The notes under the pieces are model-generated. The model saw only the letters and a program-made list of their open reading frames with translations. It ran no database searches and was not told the DNA's origin. Of a stretch of DNA of 64,000 bases, positions 9,146 to 18,201 are shown one piece after another. The stretch spans positions 6,510,001 through 6,574,000 of the forward strand of contig OZ255821.1 in assembly GCA_965277435.1 (NCBI GenBank). Direction: 5' to 3'. Source of the stretch: Bog-105 sp965277435. GTDB lineage: Bacteria > Acidobacteriota > Terriglobia > Bryobacterales > Bryobacteraceae. The translations under genes and the position numbers were made by a program. Numbering within the stretch: position 1 is the first letter of the stretch; the number at the start of each line of letters is the position of its first letter.

Positions 9146-10405
9146 TCAGGCCTGTTTTTGCGCTTGGTCGAACAAGTACTGGAGCGTTTTCTCCGTCTGG
9201 ATGTGACCCGCAATTCGCCCCACCGTACCGTCTTTCTCTAAACGTGCCCGCGTAACTGCCACGGCCTCGCGTTCCTGCCGTGCTATCCGCTGCACTTCGC
9301 GGTCCACTTCGTCCTTGTTCGCCCCGATCCCTTGTTTCTCCGCAATCTTCTCCAGCAGCAACGACGCCCTCACGTTCCGCAACGCCTTCTCCCGCTGCGT
9401 CTCTTTCACCTTCTGCCAGTCCAGCTTCAGTTCGCTCGGGTCTACTCCCTCGCCTGCCAGATTCCGTAACTGCATCCGGACCTGGTTTTCGATCTGCCGG
9501 TCGATATACGCTTCCGGCACCGCGAAACTGTTACTTTCCACCAGACGGTCGATCAACTCCTCTTTAGCAGCCTGCTGCGCCACATACTGCTTCTCGTGAA
9601 AAATCGCTTTCCGAACCGCCTCTTTCAGTTCGTCCAGCGTTTGGTAATCACCCAGGTCGCGCGCAAACTCGTTATCTAACTCCGGCAGTTCCCTTTTGCG
9701 CACAAATTTAGGCGTAATTTCGAACTTCACCGTCTTGCCCGCTAACGTCTGCTGGCCGTAATCTTCCGGATACGTAACACTCACTTCCTTCGCTTCTTCC
9801 GGACTCACACCGGTCAAGCTCGCCGTAAACTCGGGCAGCGTTTCCTCGCCGCCTACCTGAATCTGCACATCTTGATCGATCGCTTCGGCCAGGCCTTCGA
9901 GCGATTTCAGATGTACCAGAACGTAGTCGCCGCTTTCAATCGGGCGCGGGTCCAGGTTCGGATATTCGGCTTTGCTTTCGCGCATCGATTCTATCCGTTT
10001 GGCTACCTCCTCCTCGCTCACCGATGGTTCCTCGTACTTGGCCGGCAACCCGTTGTACTCCCCGAGTTCAAATTCGGGCGCCACTTCGAACTCCGCCTTG
10101 AAGCGAATCGGCTGGCCGGCTTCAAACTGCAGATCGCTGATATCCGGCGTGCCTACCACTTTCAACTCATCGTGCTGCACCCGCTCCCGAAACGCCTGCG
10201 GCAGGAGCATCTCCAGCACTTCATTCCGTATATCGCTCTCAAAGCGCGACTGAATCATGCTCATTGGCGCCTTACCAGGCCGGAATCCGGGTAAACGCAC
10301 CCGCTGCTTAATGGAGGTGGTCACGCGCTGCCGGGCCTGTTCCACTTCTTCCACCGGAATCTCGATCTCGACCGACCGCTTGCAGTCTGCTTCTACTGTT
10401 GACAA
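9146..10405 (-). CDS. tig: Trigger factor, ribosome-associated chaperone
   Basis: Trigger factor binds ribosomes at the exit tunnel and chaperones nascent chains. The N-terminal ribosome-binding signature is clear (GFRPGKAPMSMI near residue 40), followed by the FKBP-like PPIase domain (SGDYVLVHL, then EVSVTYPEDYG) and a long helical C-terminal domain. The length of 419 residues is usual. The start is TTG at 10405, with AGGAAA about 8 bases upstream. It precedes clpX on the same strand, separated by 168 non-coding bases. Confidence 0.95.
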   Translation of the reverse strand: MSTVEADCKRSVEIEIPVEEVEQARQRVTTSIKQRVRLPGFRPGKAPMSMIQSRFESDIRNEVLEMLLPQAFRERVQHDELKVVGTPDISDLQFEAGQPIRFKAEFEVAPEFELGEYNGLPAKYEEPSVSEEEVAKRIESMRESKAEYPNLDPRPIESGDYVLVHLKSLEGLAEAIDQDVQIQVGGEETLPEFTASLTGVSPEEAKEVSVTYPEDYGQQTLAGKTVKFEITPKFVRKRELPELDNEFARDLGDYQTLDELKEAVRKAIFHEKQYVAQQAAKEELIDRLVESNSFAVPEAYIDRQIENQVRMQLRNLAGEGVDPSELKLDWQKVKETQREKALRNVRASLLLEKIAEKQGIGANKDEVDREVQRIARQEREAVAVTRARLEKDGTVGRIAGHIQTEKTLQYLFDQAQKQA

Positions 10406-10438
10406 TGCTTTCGTTTCCTGTTTTTCAAAATGCCGTGG

Positions 10439-10491
10439 GGTAGGCTTCAGCCTGCCACTCCAGACTAAGCTTTAGCCTGCCATCAAACTCG
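10439..10491. repeat. Tandem hairpin-forming repeat units at the 3' end of the SAH-hydrolase-like gene
   Basis: Read on the minus strand, the motif TGGCAGGCT-AAGC occurs twice within about 50 bases: once over the stop codon of the SAH-hydrolase-like gene and once at 10439-10456. The second copy folds into an 8-base-pair hairpin (GGCAGGCT/AGCCTACC, one G-T pair) with a 2-base loop. Short dispersed repeats of this kind can act as mRNA 3'-end stabilisers or terminators. Here it separates the gene from tig. Confidence 0.5.
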
Positions 10492-11749
10492 CCAAATACT
10501 GTTCCTGTTCAACGGTTAACCGGTCGATCTTTATGCCTGCCGCTTCCAATTTTAGCCGCGCCACCTGCCGGTCGATCTCAACCGGCACCGCGTACACCTC
10601 GGCGCGCAGTGTTTCGCGGTTCTTCACTAAGTATTCCGCACTCAAAGCCTGATTGGCAAAGGAGAGATCGAGCACCGAAGAAGGATAGCCCTCGCCAAAG
10701 CCGCTGTGTAGCGAATGCCCTCCAGCCAGCAGATAAATGCGCCGTCCGTCACGCATCGCCATCTCTTCCACCTGGCCGCGCACTTTACGCCGACTGGTGA
10801 CGATATGCTCGAGCGTCCCCAGGTCGATCTCGGCATTCGAATAACCTGCGTTCGCGAGAATCGCGCCATTGCGCAACTTATCAAAGTGCTCTCGCCCGAT
10901 CACATCCCGGTTTCCTGTAGCCGTGATAAAAACGTCGCCTACCGAAGCGGCTTCCGACATCGAGAGGACGCGATGGCCTTCCATCACGGCTTCCAGCGCG
11001 CGGATCGGATCCACTTCAGTCACAATCACCATCGCGCCCGCGCCTTTCGCCCGAGCCGCAATTCCGCGTCCCACCCCGCCAAACCCAACTACCACTACGT
11101 TCAGTCCGGCCAGCAGCAGATTGAGCGAATTCACCAGCACATCCAGCGTGCTCTGGCCCGCCCCAATACGCGAATGAAAAATCCGCCGTGTCAGCGATCC
11201 GCTGCCGGAAAGTACCGGAAACCCGAGCCGGCCTTCCCGCGCCAGCACCCGCAATTTCTTTACTCCTTCATTGGCCTGCACGGTAGCGCCTGTGAAATCC
11301 GGAACCGTCTTTATTTCCTCATTTGCCGCCACGCGCAGCGCCAGCCCGCCCGTTTGATCCACAATCAGCCGCGGCTCGGGGGAGAGCACTCGATCCAGCA
11401 ATGCCGGCGCAGGTTCGTCCCCCGCGCCCTGTTTGCCAAATACCGGCACCAGGTAATCCTTCACCAGGCTCGCCGCCACATCGTCCTGTACCGAGGGTTC
11501 GTGCGATGCGCAAACAGCGACCTTGGCGCCGCCGTCCCGCAGCGTGATGATCAGGTTCGCCGTCTCCGCAGTGATGGGTAAACAGGCCGCCAGGCGCACC
11601 CCTGAGAATGCCTGCGTCTTTATAAATTGCTTGCGGATGCTCGCCAGCGCGGGCATCGATTGAAAAGCCCACTCGATGCGCCGTTTGCCGCCTTCCGCCA
11701 GCGCCAGATCTTTAATGTCGCAGGGTACCGCTGAGCCGGATGCGGACAT
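10472..11749 (-). CDS. S-adenosylhomocysteine hydrolase-like protein lacking catalytic residues
   Basis: The whole 425-residue sequence aligns with the short (archaeal/Thermotoga-type) S-adenosylhomocysteine hydrolase. The NAD-binding Rossmann motif GFGGVG (222-227) and VTEVDP are kept, as are T60 and E62, which match the adenine-contacting Thr57 and Glu59 of the human enzyme. The catalytic set is replaced: His55 by P58, Asp131 by Q132, Glu156 by Q158, Lys186 by R188, Asp190 by H192, Asn191 by S193, His301 by Y303 and His353 by Y355. It sits 32 bases after metK, suggesting a SAM-related role. It is either a non-catalytic regulator or an enzyme with a changed substrate. I aligned from remembered sequences. 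I withhold the symbol ahcY. Confidence 0.85.
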   Translation of the reverse strand: MSASGSAVPCDIKDLALAEGGKRRIEWAFQSMPALASIRKQFIKTQAFSGVRLAACLPITAETANLIITLRDGGAKVAVCASHEPSVQDDVAASLVKDYLVPVFGKQGAGDEPAPALLDRVLSPEPRLIVDQTGGLALRVAANEEIKTVPDFTGATVQANEGVKKLRVLAREGRLGFPVLSGSGSLTRRIFHSRIGAGQSTLDVLVNSLNLLLAGLNVVVVGFGGVGRGIAARAKGAGAMVIVTEVDPIRALEAVMEGHRVLSMSEAASVGDVFITATGNRDVIGREHFDKLRNGAILANAGYSNAEIDLGTLEHIVTSRRKVRGQVEEMAMRDGRRIYLLAGGHSLHSGFGEGYPSSVLDLSFANQALSAEYLVKNRETLRAEVYAVPVEIDRQVARLKLEAAGIKIDRLTVEQEQYLASLMAG

Positions 11750-11781
11750 GGCGAGCCTCGAATCCGTCTCTCTGCTCTTTT

Positions 11782-12936
<1,155 letters not shown>

Positions 12937-13068
12937 CGGATATTGCGCACTCCTTAATTGGAAAAGTTGGGCTTACGGAAACCACTGAAGGGACCGTACA
13001 CGAGCACGGCAAAGCAGCTTAAACCGAAGCAAGGCTCAAATTGCCAGTGTAACAGGGACATAAACCCG

Positions 13069-13090
13069 ATTGGCAGGGCGAATTGCCAAT
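13069..13090. promoter_or_regulatory. Inverted repeat upstream of metK (operator candidate)
   Basis: A perfect 7-base inverted repeat, ATTGGCA - 8 bases - TGCCAAT, lies in the 229-base region between the divergent metK and the alpha/beta-hydrolase remnant. A third partial copy (TTGCCAGT) lies at 13041. Its position about 130 bases upstream of the metK start would suit a regulator site, but no regulator gene is adjacent and chance cannot be ruled out. Confidence 0.3.
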
Positions 13091-13165
13091 GGACTGGCCC
13101 AGTGCTCATCGGCCTCATCGTGCCGGGATAGTTCTGAGTCTTATAGAATACTACATAAGACGACA

Positions 13166-14183
13166 ATGCTGTCATGGACCATCGCCTTCTGCTTTCTCTC
13201 CAGCCTGGGACCGCAAGAGCAGCCGGCGCTCGCCAGGGCCGCTGACACATCCCCGCACACCGTGCAATTCGTCAACGTGGAGAAAGACGTTCGGCTGGAA
13301 GTCCTCGATTGGGGAGGTATCGGGCGTCCCTTAATCTTTCTCGCCGGTTCCGGATTTGACGCGCACGTCTTCGATGCCTTTGCCCCAAACTTTACATCGT
13401 CACATCATCTTTACGCCATCACCCGGCGGGGCTTCGGTGCGTCCAGCGCCCCTGCGCCGGCCGGTGGAAACTACTCGGCCGATCAGCTCGGCAACGACAT
13501 ACTGGCGGTCATCGCCAATCTGAAACTCAGTCAACCGGTGCTTGTTGGCCACTCACTAGCAGGTGAAGAAATGAGCTCGATCGGCAGTCGTCATCCGGAG
13601 AAGATTGCCGGACTCATCTACCTGGATGCTGGATACTCCTATGCCTACTACAGCGACTCGCTCGGAGACCCGATCATCGATGCCACTGACTTAAAGAAGC
13701 GACTGGATTTATTCTTGACCGGAGGCTTTCACGACCCCAGTGACTTCCATGACTTGCAAAAGAATGCCGCGCGACTGGATAGAGACTTGCAAGCCTTGGA
13801 GAAGCAGAGAGCTCTGATGCCGCCGCAACCACCTGGGCCAGCTAACGCACCGCCGCCCTCTCCCATTGCTGTCGCGCTTAGCGCCGGGCGGCAGAAGTAC
13901 ACGCAAATTCGCGTCCCGGTTCTAGCCATCTTTGCCGGACCCTCACGATTTCGGAGACTTATATAAGGAAGATCCCGCCGCTCGATCGGCGGTAATCGCC
14001 AACGACCATGCCACAACCTCGGCGCAAGCCGACGCTTTCCAGGTGGGCATTCCCTCCGCTCAGGTCATTCGCATCCCCAACGCCGACCACTTCGTGTTCC
14101 GATCCAACGAAGCGGAAGTTCTCCGCGCCATGAACTCGTTCCTGGCAAAGCTCCCTGACAATCAGCCGTTACACAAAAGATAG
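13166..14183 (+). pseudogene. Alpha/beta hydrolase, frameshifted
   Basis: A secreted alpha/beta hydrolase starting at ATG 13166 with a signal peptide (MLSWTIAFCFLSSLG). The nucleophile elbow GHSLAG lies near residue 135 and the loop YLDAGYSY follows. The reading frame is lost near 13940, where IFAGP is followed by RFRRLI and a stop. The missing end, beginning PHDFGDLYKED and carrying the catalytic His in NADHFVF, continues in another frame to 14183. One base too many in the CCCT run at about 13939-13943 would explain it. All catalytic parts survive across the two frames, so this is either a recent inactivation or a sequencing error. Confidence 0.75.
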
Positions 14184-14246
14184 CCGCGATGGAGGTGACC
14201 CAAACGCCGACACTCTTGTCGTTCATTGGATTTGTTTCCGGCAAGA

Positions 14247-14282
14247 CCGCCGTTGCTACGATCCCCCTTGATGTTCCTCGGT
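14247..14282 (+). repeat. 36-bp direct repeat, copy 1
   Basis: These 36 bases match 16488-16523 at 34 of 36 positions. Copy 2 covers the region just upstream of, and the first four codons of, the VOC gene (MFLG). Here the same four codons run into an unrelated membrane-protein fragment. The two copies bracket the TetR/SDR segment, pointing to a duplication or recombination event. Confidence 0.8.
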
Positions 14283-14567
14283 TACGCCGGCCGCTGTTTT
14301 GGGTGCTTAGCGTTGGCCTTCGATGGCGATGAGCCTAACAAGGGACCGACCGGTGTCTTCGATAGCAGCATTTCCGGGCTAATCCTGGCAGCTGCCTACC
14401 TTATCGCTCGGCGCAACCTCTGGGCAGCTGTTCTAGCGCACGGCATCAGCGATACGATCGCTGTCCTTTTCACCTATTTCGCGGCTAGCGTTGCACTTGG
14501 ACCTATTGCTCGAAGCCCGAGCTCACTTGGCCAGACATTATGCCCAAAGTCTCCGGCGCGTTGTTAA
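14271..14567 (+). pseudogene. CPBP-family intramembrane protease, C-terminal fragment
   Basis: The frame contains the last helices of a CPBP (CAAX protease and bacteriocin-processing) membrane protein: SSISGLILAAAYLIARRNLW followed by AVLAHGISDTIAV, where the ARRNLW...AHG...D pattern is the third conserved motif. The catalytic EExxR motif and most helices are missing. Its first codons come from the 36-bp repeat shared with the VOC gene, so the apparent start is a product of rearrangement. It is very unlikely to be functional. Confidence 0.6.
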
Positions 14568-14774
14568 CTAAGTTAAGTGCAAACCGGAAGTCGGGTGAAC
14601 AGCGGCTCGAAGGCGAAGCGCGGCGATAGTTTTTCAACAGCATCGCTCGTTTGCGCAAGCCGAGCGCCCGCGTGATTAAAATGCCAGAGGTTGTCGCACA
14701 CCGTTATGATCCCGCTGTTGGCGCGTGTCTAAATCTGTGCTCTCTGCCGGATGCATCAGCCACACGCTCCATAC

Positions 14775-14803
14775 TTGACTGTCTAGACGCTTTTTTATTA
14801 TGA
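14775..14803 (+). promoter_or_regulatory. Sigma-70-type promoter for the TetR gene
   Basis: TTGACT at 14775-14780 and TTATGA at 14798-14803 are separated by exactly 17 bases. The -10 element ends only 7 bases before the GTG start and no Shine-Dalgarno sequence is present, so the transcript is predicted to be leaderless. Confidence 0.5.
14779..14790. promoter_or_regulatory. Putative TetR operator, site 1
   Basis: CTGTCTAGACGC matches the palindrome CTGTCTAGACAG at 10 of 12 positions and overlaps the -35 end and spacer of the tetR promoter, the expected place for autorepression. A second site with 11 of 12 matches precedes the SDR gene. Confidence 0.5.
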
Positions 14804-14810
14804 TGAGTTT

Positions 14811-15377
14811 GTGTCAAGGCCCAGGAGTGACGACAAACGAAGCGCCATTCTGGCAGCGGCAACTCGCACCATCGTGACACTTGGCCTAAGTGCACCTACG
14901 GCCGGCATCGCTAAAGAGGCTGGTGTCGCAAATGGATCGCTCTTTACCTACTTCGCAACGAAGACGGACCTGTTTAATGAGCTGTATCTCTATCTGAAAA
15001 TCGAGATGGGGTCTGCTGCCATGAAAGATGTCGCGGAAACTGACGATCTTCGCGATCAGATGTTTCAGGTGTGGCAGAACTGGACAGACTGGGCTTTCTC
15101 TTTTCCCGAGAAGCGGCGAGCCTTGGCTCAGCTCAGCGTCTCCGACGAGATCACACCCGAAACCCGGCTCAGAGCTAACAAGGCGATGGAAGGGGCGGCC
15201 AAGCTGATGGAGCGGGTTCGTACCCGCGGTTCCATGCGAAAGACACCGATGTCCTTCGCTCTTACCCTGATGAACTCCGTGGCAGAAGCAACTATGGACT
15301 TCATGGCTCACGATAGGGCGAATGCCAGGAAGCACTGCAGGACCGGCTTCGACGCTCTCTGGCGAATGGTGGAGTAG
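14811..15377 (+). CDS. TetR/AcrR family transcriptional regulator
   Basis: A 188-residue one-component repressor. The N-terminal helix-turn-helix is typical: RSAILAAATRTIVTLGLS, then IAKEAGVANGSLFTYFATK at about residues 30-50. The C-terminal ligand domain is family-specific and gives no clue to the inducer. The start is GTG at 14811. It lies 49 bases upstream of the SDR gene on the same strand, and both have a CTGnCTAGAC palindrome in front, so it probably represses itself and the SDR gene. Confidence 0.9.
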   Translation: MSRPRSDDKRSAILAAATRTIVTLGLSAPTAGIAKEAGVANGSLFTYFATKTDLFNELYLYLKIEMGSAAMKDVAETDDLRDQMFQVWQNWTDWAFSFPEKRRALAQLSVSDEITPETRLRANKAMEGAAKLMERVRTRGSMRKTPMSFALTLMNSVAEATMDFMAHDRANARKHCRTGFDALWRMVE

Positions 15378-15398
15378 TAGTTCTTCCCTGCCTTATGA

Positions 15399-15410
15399 CT
15401 GACTAGACAG
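15399..15410. promoter_or_regulatory. Putative TetR operator, site 2
   Basis: CTGACTAGACAG matches the palindrome CTGTCTAGACAG at 11 of 12 positions and lies 16 bases before the SDR start codon, downstream of the tetR stop. Confidence 0.45.
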
Positions 15411-15426
15411 ACACTAAAGGATTGAT

Positions 15427-16353
15427 ATGACAGAGCAGAACTCCAAAGCGAAGCAACGCAAAGCGTACATCATCACCGGCCCGACCTCGGGCATTGGGCG
15501 CGCAACGGCCTTTGAAGTGGCAAAGCACGGCGCCGTAATCCTGGTTGGGCGGGATGGCAGAAAGCTAAACGAGACACAAGAAGCGCTCGAACAAAGGGGC
15601 GCGCACGCTGTAGCTGTTGTCTGCGACATGTCTGACATCGCGATGGTCCGGCAAACAGCTGCCAGGATTGTCGATCTCAACCTGCCACTCGCTGGATTGG
15701 TCAACAATGCAGGCATCCACCAAACACGGCCAACGAAGAACGCCCAAGGCTGGGACATGACGTTTGCGACGGACCACCTTGGACCGTTCGCCTTGACTGA
15801 ATCACTGCTGCCCCACCTGCCTGACGGCGCGAACGTTGTCTTCATCGCCTCCGGCGTAGAAGATCCCGAACGAAAGCCAGCCAAGATGGCCGGGTTCCGT
15901 GGTGGCCGTTATATCTCTGCGGCGGCGAGCGCCCGCGGCGAGTGGAAGCCGGGCGGATCGAAGGCTGCCGGCGCGGACGCCTACGCGACCTCCAAGCAGT
16001 GCACGCTCGCTACTGCGCTCGAATTTGCTCGCGAGCACCCACGCCTGCGTTTCAACGCAGTGGAACCAGGCTTCAATCCTGCCACAGCTCTCGGACGAGA
16101 GGCCAACGCTTTCGTACGCTTTCTTCTCAAATACGTCCTCACGCTACTTGCTCCCTTCATGAAGTACTGGAGCACCCCGAAGCAGGCTGCAAAGGTGATC
16201 ACAAACGTGCTCATGAACCCATCACGGGCGACCGGGACCTACTACGACGACAAAGGCCAGCCAATGCTCCCGTCCGCGCTTGTTCGCGATCCCCGGTTCA
16301 CCGCACGTGTCGTGAACGAAACACGCGATCTCTTGGAGACCCCTCGTGCGTGA
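15427..16353 (+). CDS. Short-chain dehydrogenase/reductase (SDR)
   Basis: A 308-residue NAD(P)-dependent SDR oxidoreductase. The cofactor motif TGPTSGIG is near residue 18, NNAG near 97, and the catalytic Tyr/Lys pair is in YATSK near 182. It resembles the retinol-dehydrogenase/protochlorophyllide-reductase-like branch, which is longer than classical SDRs. AAAGGA precedes the ATG at good distance. The substrate is unknown. It is probably controlled by the upstream TetR protein. Confidence 0.92.
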   Translation: MTEQNSKAKQRKAYIITGPTSGIGRATAFEVAKHGAVILVGRDGRKLNETQEALEQRGAHAVAVVCDMSDIAMVRQTAARIVDLNLPLAGLVNNAGIHQTRPTKNAQGWDMTFATDHLGPFALTESLLPHLPDGANVVFIASGVEDPERKPAKMAGFRGGRYISAAASARGEWKPGGSKAAGADAYATSKQCTLATALEFAREHPRLRFNAVEPGFNPATALGREANAFVRFLLKYVLTLLAPFMKYWSTPKQAAKVITNVLMNPSRATGTYYDDKGQPMLPSALVRDPRFTARVVNETRDLLETPRA

Positions 16354-16487
16354 TGCGTTTGGGCAAGTGTATTTGCCTGGCATTTGAAATTAGCCTGTAC
16401 GATCCCGTTCATCAGCAGCAACTCCTCGACCCAACGCCCCCAAACTCGAACGGACTTTTTCGCCAATTGAACCGGTCTCCAGCCAAG

Positions 16488-16523
16488 CCGACGTTGCTAC
16501 AATCCCCCTTGATGTTCCTCGGT
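16488..16523 (+). repeat. 36-bp direct repeat, copy 2
   Basis: Near-identical partner of 14247-14282 (34 of 36 bases). This copy leads into the intact VOC reading frame and so is likely to be the original. Confidence 0.8.
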
Positions 16524-16910
16524 ATCGAACACTTCGCCATTGCCTCCCCCAACCCTAAGCAACTCGCCGACTGGTACACCGCCAATCTGGAATTTGAAAT
16601 CAGCTACGAGTACGCCGGCAACTACTTCATCGAAGCCTCAAACGGGGTCCTCATCGAAATCATTCCCGCCGAGGGCGACCGCGCCGCATCCACCATGCGC
16701 TCACCCGGCATGAGACATATCGCCATTCTCGTCCACGATTTTGATGGAGCGCAGCGCCAATTGGCCGCCCAAGGCGTCCAGTTTGAGGGCCAGCCCTACT
16801 CGAACCAGGGCAATCGACTCCTATTCTTCAAAGATCCGGACGGCAATCTTCTTCACCTCATCCAACGCGAAAAACCCATGCCTTCCGCTCGCACTCCCTC
16901 CGCCGGCTGA
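16512..16910 (+). CDS. VOC superfamily (glyoxalase/bleomycin-resistance-like) protein
   Basis: A 132-residue single-domain vicinal-oxygen-chelate protein. The two beta-alpha-beta-beta-beta halves begin at IEHFAIASPNPKQLADWY and MRHIAILVHDFDGA. The end FFKDPDGNLLHLIQRE carries the usual metal-ligand Glu/His region. An open frame continues upstream of 16512 but has no VOC homology, so ATG 16512 (MFLGIEHF) is the start. The MFS gene follows on the same strand. Confidence 0.85.
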   Translation: MFLGIEHFAIASPNPKQLADWYTANLEFEISYEYAGNYFIEASNGVLIEIIPAEGDRAASTMRSPGMRHIAILVHDFDGAQRQLAAQGVQFEGQPYSNQGNRLLFFKDPDGNLLHLIQREKPMPSARTPSAG

Positions 16911-16941
16911 TGGAGAGGGCTGCCAGACGCTTGCCGCCGGC

Positions 16942-18180
16942 GTGCCTGCCCCGGCCCGCTCTGGAACACAACGCTTGCTGAGACGAGTCTTTCGCGCCTT
17001 CCGCTACCCGGACTTCCGGTTGATGTGGTTCGGAGCCTGCGCCTCGAGCATCGGCACCTGGATGCAGATCCTCGCTCAGAGCTGGCTCGTATATCAGCTC
17101 TCCAAGTCCTCCGTCTACCTCGGTCTCGACACCTTCTTCGCCCAAATTCCCATTTTCTTCCTATCGCTTTTCGGCGGTGTCTTCGCCGATAGAAAAAGCC
17201 GCCGTGGACTGCTGCTCGCCTCCCAGTTCATCCAGCTCACGAGCGCCTTGGTTCTTGCGTTACTGTTCGGCACCCATGTTGTTCGCATCTGGCATATCCT
17301 CTGCCTCTCCTTCGTCACCGGCATCGCCCAATCCTTCGGCGGACCCGCCTATTCCGCGCTCATCCCAACGCTGGTCGATAAAGAAGACTTGCAAAATGCT
17401 ATCGCCCTCAACTCCATTCAATTCAACCTGGCCCGCGTCGTCGGCCCTGCTCTCGGCGGCCTCGCCCTCGTCAAAGTGGGCGCCACCTGGTGCTTCCTGC
17501 TGAACGGTGTTTCCTTCCTCGCCGTAATCGGTTCGCTGCTGATGATCCACACCAGTTTCGTGCCCGTCAAAACCGAGCAGTCCGTCATCAAGAGCATGCG
17601 CGAAGGCATCCACTTCCTGCTCAAACGCGAAGGCATGATCAGCCTGGTCGCCCTCGCCTTTTTCGGAACTCTGCTCTCGTTTCCCCTGATCACATTTCTA
17701 CCCGTCATGGCGCGCGACGTCTTTCACGGCGGTCCCAATGTCTTCACACTGTTTCTCTGCGTCTCCGGAGCCGGTTCCATTCTGGGCGCCTTGAGCGTAG
17801 CCGCCGGTGGACCTAAAGCCAATCAGGCTAAACGATCCGTCGCCGTCATGCTGCTGCTCGGCCTCCTGATGGTCGGCTTCGGACTGTCGCGAAATCTTGC
17901 GCTCAGCGCCATCCTGGTCTTCGCCGCCGGCGCTGCCATGATGATCGTCTTTGCGATCAATTCCTCGCTCGTCCAGATCTACACCACCGACGATATGCGC
18001 GGCCGGGTCATGAGTGTCTACAACGTTGCTTTTCGCGGCGGCATTCCTCTCGGCAGCCTCATCTCCGGTTTGCTCATCAAACAAGCCTCCGCCCCTGTCA
18101 TCATGCTCGGCAATGGCGTACTCGCCGTCCTTCTCGCCATTTACTTCCTGCTCGCTGGCCGCAAAGTAACCCGCCTTTAG
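16942..18180 (+). CDS. MFS transporter (MFS_3/EntS-like exporter)
   Basis: An integral membrane transporter of about 412 residues with 12 hydrophobic segments. It opens with FRAFRYPDFRLMWFGACASSIGTWMQ, typical of the MFS_3 group that includes enterobactin exporter EntS. The intracellular loop GGVFADRKSRR is the signature after helix 2, and VYNVAFRGGIPLGSL belongs to the C-terminal half. The frame is open further upstream through the VOC gene. The first usable start past the VOC stop is GTG 16942, and the first residues are uncertain. The substrate is unknown. Confidence 0.85.
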   Translation: MPAPARSGTQRLLRRVFRAFRYPDFRLMWFGACASSIGTWMQILAQSWLVYQLSKSSVYLGLDTFFAQIPIFFLSLFGGVFADRKSRRGLLLASQFIQLTSALVLALLFGTHVVRIWHILCLSFVTGIAQSFGGPAYSALIPTLVDKEDLQNAIALNSIQFNLARVVGPALGGLALVKVGATWCFLLNGVSFLAVIGSLLMIHTSFVPVKTEQSVIKSMREGIHFLLKREGMISLVALAFFGTLLSFPLITFLPVMARDVFHGGPNVFTLFLCVSGAGSILGALSVAAGGPKANQAKRSVAVMLLLGLLMVGFGLSRNLALSAILVFAAGAAMMIVFAINSSLVQIYTTDDMRGRVMSVYNVAFRGGIPLGSLISGLLIKQASAPVIMLGNGVLAVLLAIYFLLAGRKVTRL

Positions 18181-18201
18181 CTGCTATACTTTTCCCCAAC
18201 C

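Noticed and set aside
8974..9213. 79-residue minus-strand frame bridging tig and clpX, possibly a clpP remnant
   Set aside because: It overlaps the end of tig in another frame and shows none of the ClpP catalytic motifs.
12937..13165. Possible SAM or SAH riboswitch upstream of metK
   Set aside because: I looked for the conserved cores of SAM-I, SAM-II and SAH riboswitches on the minus strand and found no consistent match or fold; only a short inverted repeat stands out.
12954..13250. 98-residue minus-strand frame upstream of metK with a repeated HWQF
   Set aside because: The repeat reflects the DNA-level inverted/direct repeats there; no ribosome site or homology was seen.
15942..16511. Open frame upstream of the VOC domain that would make a 322-residue protein
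   Set aside because: It overlaps the well-supported SDR gene in another frame, has no homology or structure, and the VOC fold starts exactly at ATG 16512.
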